From assembly GCF_003719195.1 (NCBI RefSeq), contig NZ_CP024996.1:682001-746000 (forward strand): a stretch of 64,000 nucleotides of DNA. The letters run 5' to 3'. This DNA comes from Herbaspirillum rubrisubalbicans (lineage in GTDB: Bacteria; Pseudomonadota; Gammaproteobacteria; Burkholderiales; Burkholderiaceae_D). Shown in pieces: positions 60,508 through 64,000 of this stretch (within the stretch, counting starts at the first letter, position 1; the number at the start of each line of letters is the position of its first letter). The position numbers were made by a program, and so were the translations under genes. The notes beneath the pieces were generated by a model. It did no database searches. It was not told where the DNA came from and was given only the letters and a program-made list of their open reading frames with translations.

Positions 60508-61974
60508 TCAGGCGCAGGTAATTTGCAGATGGTCGATGGCGCAGAAGCCAAGCAAGGCGCGCATTTTTCGCTGTAGCCACTTTTGTACGCTGGCAGAGGC
60601 GCTCAAACCGTGTAAAAGCGCGCGCAAGCGCGCCACCAACAGGGCAATCTTCTTCATGTTCTGGGCCGCCGCCGCCAACAAGCACTGCTCGGCGACCTTG
60701 CGCAATCCCCGCATACGGGCATAACGATGTCCGTGCAATTGCTTGGCGTCGGCGAAGCTGCGTTCTACCGTTTCCTTGCGTCGGGCATAGATGCGCTTGC
60801 CCCATTCGGTACGACGCCGATCATCCACCTTCTCCTTGGAACGCTCCCACACATGGCGCGTCACCACCTTGACCGCATTGGCGCTATTGGTGCATTGCTC
60901 GCGTACCTTGCAGCCTCGGCATTGCTCAGGGTTGGATTTGTATTCCCGATACCCGAGTCGATTGGTCGTGCTGTAGCGCAAGGGTTGACCCTGCGGGCAG
61001 ATGTATTCGTCACGGTAGGCATCGTACTCATACGCCCGTTTAAAGAATGTCCCCGGCTTGTGGTTGGGTGTGCGGTAGCCCATCACGCCGCTGATCTCGC
61101 GATTCTCCAGTCCCTGGCAGACGGCCGGTGTGAAGTAGCCCGCATCCAGGCCAACGGCCTGTACATCAAATCCGAACGTCTGGCGCTGACGATCCAGGCG
61201 TGCCAGATAAGGCTGACTGTCATGGACTGAGGCGGGCGTGACATGGGTATCGGTAATGATGGAATGCTTGGCATCGACGGTGCGGTGATCCAGGTAGAAG
61301 AAGCCCTTGGGCTTGTCGTCGCGCACCATGTAGCCGCTCTCGGGATCGGTGCGACTGACCTTGATCTCTTTGGTGGGCGGCTCATCATCGTCGTCACGCT
61401 TGAGCGGTTTCTTGCCATGCTCGGCACGGTCGATATCCACAGCGGCATCCAGTTCGGCCAGATAGGCCGAGGGGGTCTGGGTAACTTGAACGTAGTCGAA
61501 CTTGTTCTTGTTGGCGTTGGCCTTGAGGTGGGTGCTGTCGCTGTAGAGCACACGGCCATCGACCATGCCGCGTCCAATGGCCTGGCGCACGATCTCGTCG
61601 AAGATCTCTTGATAGACGGTGGTATCAATGAAGCGGCGGCGCCGGTTCTGGGAGAAGGTGGATGAGTCCGGTACCTTGTCGGTCAGACGGAATCCGGCAA
61701 ACCAGCGATAGGCCACATTGACCTGGACCTCGCGGATGAGCTGGCGCTCGCTGCGGATACCGAAGAGGTAACCGATGAACAAGAGCTTGAAGAGTACCAC
61801 CGGGTCCAGTGCCGGGCGGCCATTGTCGGCGCAATACAGATGCGCCACCTTCTCTCGGATGAACTCGAAATCCACCGCCGCGTCGATCTTGCGCAGCAGG
61901 TGGTCCTTGGGCACGAGCATCTCGATGGTCACCATCTCTAACTCGTGCTGGGCGGCTGTCGGTTTTTTGAGCAT
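60508..61974 (-). CDS. IS1182-family transposase
   Basis: 488 residues and apparently intact. Helical N-terminal domain (LLRKIDAAVDFEFIREKVAHLY, then NGRPALDPVVLFKLLFIGYLFGIRSERQL), DDE-type catalytic core with LYSDSTHLKANANK and GLDAGYF, a four-cysteine zinc-ribbon-like segment (ICPQG, CRGCKVREQC) and the C-terminal ERSFADAKQLHGHRYARMRG, all typical of IS1182/IS5-related transposases. It has no obvious ribosome binding site; only 53 bases separate it from the IS end, and most of these form a hairpin. Expression is therefore probably low. Confidence 0.95.
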   Translation of the reverse strand: MLKKPTAAQHELEMVTIEMLVPKDHLLRKIDAAVDFEFIREKVAHLYCADNGRPALDPVVLFKLLFIGYLFGIRSERQLIREVQVNVAYRWFAGFRLTDKVPDSSTFSQNRRRRFIDTTVYQEIFDEIVRQAIGRGMVDGRVLYSDSTHLKANANKNKFDYVQVTQTPSAYLAELDAAVDIDRAEHGKKPLKRDDDDEPPTKEIKVSRTDPESGYMVRDDKPKGFFYLDHRTVDAKHSIITDTHVTPASVHDSQPYLARLDRQRQTFGFDVQAVGLDAGYFTPAVCQGLENREISGVMGYRTPNHKPGTFFKRAYEYDAYRDEYICPQGQPLRYSTTNRLGYREYKSNPEQCRGCKVREQCTNSANAVKVVTRHVWERSKEKVDDRRRTEWGKRIYARRKETVERSFADAKQLHGHRYARMRGLRKVAEQCLLAAAAQNMKKIALLVARLRALLHGLSASASVQKWLQRKMRALLGFCAIDHLQITCA

Positions 61975-61988
61975 GACCGATTAAACAA

Positions 61989-62016
61989 CAAAGCCTTGGC
62001 TTTCGCCAAGGCTTTG
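61989..62016. other. Internal hairpin at the IS right end, in the transposase leader
   Basis: CAAAGCCTTGGC (61989-62000) and GCCAAGGCTTTG (62005-62016) form a perfect 12-bp stem with a TTTC loop between the right IS end and the transposase start. It would lie in the 5' part of any transposase mRNA initiated outside the element and could block its translation. Confidence 0.75.
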
Positions 62017-62027
62017 TCATCAATCTG

Positions 62028-62051
62028 AGCCGATGCATTATCGCATCGGCT
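62028..62051. repeat. 24-bp duplication flanking the IS, right copy
   Basis: Exact copy of 60438-60461, directly adjoining the right IS end. On the minus strand this is the copy nearest to yceI, but the T-tract that should follow the stem has been displaced to the far side of the IS. It is therefore probably a weakened terminator. Confidence 0.9.
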
Positions 62052-62131
62052 CTTATCGGCTTTCGCATCCGTCCTTTGCGACCCTGCCATCTGGCAGTGC
62101 CGCAACGGCCAGTCAGCGTAGCTGATCAGTC

Positions 62132-62704
62132 TCAGTTGGTCTTGACGGCTTCGACCTGGATGGCCAGCTTGGTTTCCATCGAGAAGCCGTACTTGACGCC
62201 GTAGTCGATACCGAAGTCGGCACGGTTGAAGGTGGCCGAAGCATCGCCGCCGCAGACTTCACGCTTGAGCATCGGATTCATGATGCAGTTGAACTTGTTC
62301 AGGGTCAGGGTGACCGGCTTGGTCACGCCGTGCAGGGTCAGGTTGCCTTCGACCGAGGCCGGCTTGTCGCCGTTGAACTTGATCGTGCCCTTGTATTCGG
62401 CGGTGGGGTACTTGGCAACGTCGAACATGTCGGCGCTCTTGGCGTGGTCGTTCATCTTGGCCATGCCGAAGTCGATCGAGGCGGTATCGACCACGATATC
62501 GACGGTGCCGGTCTTGGCTGCGCGATCCAGGGTCACGGTGCCGCTGGTCTTGTCGAACTTGCCGCGCCAGATGGACACGCCCATGTGGTCAGCTTCGAAG
62601 CTGGGATAGGTGTGGCTGGGATCGATGCTGTAGGTATCGGCAGCGTTGGCGGAGACAGCGGCGCCGGCGGCAACCAGGGCGAGCAGGAGGTGGTTCAGTT
62701 TCAT
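62132..62704 (-). CDS. YceI family periplasmic protein (1)
   Basis: 190 residues. Signal peptide ([21 protein letters not shown]) and YceI lipocalin-like fold: [54 protein letters not shown] and [16 protein letters not shown]. Such proteins bind isoprenoid-like lipids and are often periplasmic. Two cysteines (FNCIMN, EVCGG) could form a disulfide. It is the promoter-distal gene of b561-yceI-yceI and ends next to the insertion sequence. AAGGAA lies before the ATG. Confidence 0.93.
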   Translation of the reverse strand: MKLNHLLLALVAAGAAVSANAADTYSIDPSHTYPSFEADHMGVSIWRGKFDKTSGTVTLDRAAKTGTVDIVVDTASIDFGMAKMNDHAKSADMFDVAKYPTAEYKGTIKFNGDKPASVEGNLTLHGVTKPVTLTLNKFNCIMNPMLKREVCGGDASATFNRADFGIDYGVKYGFSMETKLAIQVEAVKTN

Positions 62705-62807
62705 GTGTTTTATTTCCTTGATGTGAGAAAAAACCGCAGGGGGAAGCCCGCCGTGAGGCGGTGCGTCATGGCGCGGAACGACTTCTTGTTGGTGTTGTTG
62801 GTACGAA

Positions 62808-63371
62808 TTACTGGGCCACGATGTGGAACTTGATGGTCACTTCATCGGCCACCATGCTGGTGTCTTTCCATTCACCTTCGCCGATGTTGTAGGTCAGGCG
62901 CTTGATGGGTAGCACGCCGTCGAAGATCTGGGCGGCGCCCTCCTTCTTGAGTGTCAGCGGGAAGGACACGTCACTGCTCTTGCCCTTGATGGTCAGCTTG
63001 CCGGCCACGGTGAACTTGCCGGCGCCAGCGGCCTTGATACTGCTGGTCACGAAGCTGGCCTTGGGGAATTGGGCGGCGTTGAACCACTCCTTCTTCTGCA
63101 CTTCCTTGTTGTATTCGGCGTCCCCCAGGTCGAAGCTGGCCACGTCGATGTCGACCGTCGCCTTGCCTTGTTCCGGCTTGGCGGCGTCGAAGTCGATGGC
63201 GGCGCTGATCTTGTTGAACTTGGCATCGACCGGCACGTTCAGTTGCTTGAAGGTGGCGACCACGGTGCTCTTGGCGGCATCCACCTTGAGCGGTGCGGCT
63301 TGGGCGGACAGCGCAAAGGAAGCAGCGGCCAGGGCCAGGAGGGAGGGTTGGAAGAAGCGGGAGAAAGTCAT
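62808..63371 (-). CDS. YceI family periplasmic protein (2)
   Basis: 187 residues. Signal peptide ([20 protein letters not shown], cleavage near AQA) and a YceI fold: [71 protein letters not shown] and an ending [20 protein letters not shown]. It is clearly diverged from the other YceI protein encoded 103 bases downstream, so this is a paralogous pair rather than a recent duplication. Next to cytochrome b561, as in many bacteria. Confidence 0.93.
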   Translation of the reverse strand: MTFSRFFQPSLLALAAASFALSAQAAPLKVDAAKSTVVATFKQLNVPVDAKFNKISAAIDFDAAKPEQGKATVDIDVASFDLGDAEYNKEVQKKEWFNAAQFPKASFVTSSIKAAGAGKFTVAGKLTIKGKSSDVSFPLTLKKEGAAQIFDGVLPIKRLTYNIGEGEWKDTSMVADEVTIKFHIVAQ

Positions 63372-63434
63372 GTCGGATTCCGTAAAAAAACGAGCAATAT
63401 GAATAATCTTGCGTAGTACCTGCTTTGCAGGGGC

Positions 63435-63959
63435 TCAGGGCAGCATACGCTTGAAGATGTTGTCACGATCGATGAACTGGTGCTTGAGCGCGGCCAGTAC
63501 ATGCAGGGCGAAGGCGGCCAGCAGGGTCATGTTGAGCCAGTAGTGGATCTCTTTGAGCAGCGGCTTGAGCGCGGGATCGGGGGCCATCAGCACCGGCAGC
63601 GGCAGCACGCCGAGATAGACCACCGGCACGCCGGCAGACAGACTATAGAAATAGCCCGACACCGGAATGGCGAACATCAGGGCGTACAGGCCCAGGTGCA
63701 GGCCATGCGCGGCCGCTTGTTGCCAGCCTGGCATGTTGGCCGGATAGGCCGGCGCCTTGTGCGTGAGACGCCACAGCAGGCGCACGCAGGCCAGGGCCAG
63801 CACGGTCACGCCCAGCCACTTGTGCCAGGAAAAATACTTCAGCTTGGTCGGGGTCAGGCCGGGAATATCGACCATGGTCAGGCCCAGTCCGAAGGCGGAG
63901 ATGATCAACAGGGCAATCAGCCAGTGCAGCAGCACGGCGGGTTTGGTATAGCGTTCCAT
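63435..63959 (-). CDS. Cytochrome b561
   Basis: 174 residues, four membrane helices. Candidate haem-ligand histidines are in AVLLHWLIALL, FSWHKWLGVTVLAL, AAHGLHLGLYALMFAIPVSGY and the last helix ALHVLAALKHQF. Inner-membrane electron carrier, possibly oxidising quinol or acting on superoxide as reported for E. coli CybB. First gene of the group with the two yceI genes, a widely conserved association that suggests a lipid or quinone carrier role. The gene is complete; its promoter would be in the last 40 bases or beyond. Confidence 0.93.
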   Translation of the reverse strand: MERYTKPAVLLHWLIALLIISAFGLGLTMVDIPGLTPTKLKYFSWHKWLGVTVLALACVRLLWRLTHKAPAYPANMPGWQQAAAHGLHLGLYALMFAIPVSGYFYSLSAGVPVVYLGVLPLPVLMAPDPALKPLLKEIHYWLNMTLLAAFALHVLAALKHQFIDRDNIFKRMLP

Positions 63960-64000
63960 AGGATGTTGGGGCGAGCGTAGGTGGCGTTTGGAGCGGCTGG

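Larger units (their letters stand above)
60462..62027 (-). mobile_element. IS1182-type insertion sequence, apparently complete
   Basis: 1566-bp element. The ends are imperfect inverted repeats, CAGGTTGATGAC at the left and CAGATTGATGAC (read inward) at the right, with one mismatch in 12. It is bounded by exact 24-bp hairpin repeats and encodes one intact transposase on the minus strand. Hairpins sit just inside both ends (60475-60500 and 61989-62016). It separates pdxH from the yceI genes. The intact ORF and perfect flanking repeats suggest recent insertion. Confidence 0.93.

Noticed and set aside
60339..60551. 70-residue minus-strand ORF across the left IS junction
   Set aside because: It joins IS and chromosomal DNA and contains the terminator hairpin; it is created by the insertion.

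Overview
The window looks like a chromosomal segment of a GC-rich betaproteobacterium of the order Burkholderiales, most likely Oxalobacteraceae and probably a Herbaspirillum-like species. This is inferred from protein sequences and gene order (hda/HAD/pcnB/folK; recA-recX-sucC-sucD-terC-pilin; pgk-pyk-fba-purC-purE-purK-sua5). No rRNA or tRNA gene and no CRISPR array was recognised. Nearly all of the window is coding, with one insertion sequence near the right end.

Left to right: (1) 1-4.9 kb, a chemosensory operon: the end of a methyl-accepting chemotaxis protein, cheW, cheR, cheB and a receiver-EAL phosphodiesterase. (2) 4.9-10.7 kb, housekeeping genes on the minus strand (folK, pcnB, HAD phosphatase, hda, PerM-type membrane protein) and divergent purM. 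(3) 10.8-24.4 kb, two neighbouring loci of the poorly understood ATP-grasp / alpha-E / transglutaminase peptide-ligase type. One is split and ends in the proteasome-like peptidase Anbu. The other has an ATP-grasp-alpha-E fusion between two transglutaminase-type proteins. A cupin, a glutathione transferase and an intracellular PHB depolymerase with a sigma-54 promoter lie between them. (4) 24.4-29.1 kb, a two-component system followed by a two-subunit sodium:solute symporter. (5) 29.4-35.9 kb, a small exported protein, a Tim44-like membrane protein, an SsuA/SsuC-type importer without its ATPase, and a compact histidine kinase paired with a receiver-TPR protein. (6) 36.2-42.4 kb, SOS-regulated recA, recX, sucCD with unusually structured non-coding RNA regions, terC and a type IV pilin. 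(7) 42.4-48 kb, moaC, a BepA-like periplasmic protease, a YheT-type hydrolase, small proteins and ilvE. (8) 48.2-56 kb, lower glycolysis (pgk, pyk, fba), then purine synthesis (purC, purE, purK) and the tRNA t6A gene sua5. (9) 56-64 kb, ompW, flavin reductase, msrA, cfa, pdxH, an IS1182-type element and two yceI genes with a cytochrome b561.

The most interesting region is 10.8-24.4 kb. It holds two versions, split and fused, of a predicted peptide-forming system next to Anbu, and a 14-bp AT-rich palindromic motif occurs beside each locus. The IS1182-type element sits exactly against the hairpin of a rho-independent terminator and has a perfect 24-bp copy of that hairpin on each side. The sucCD operon has a long structured leader and three small hairpins between the two genes.

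Functions are assigned from recognisable motifs and family knowledge read by eye. No database search was run. Start codons were moved from the longest possible ORF where a ribosome binding site, a signal peptide or a neighbouring gene made a shorter start more likely.
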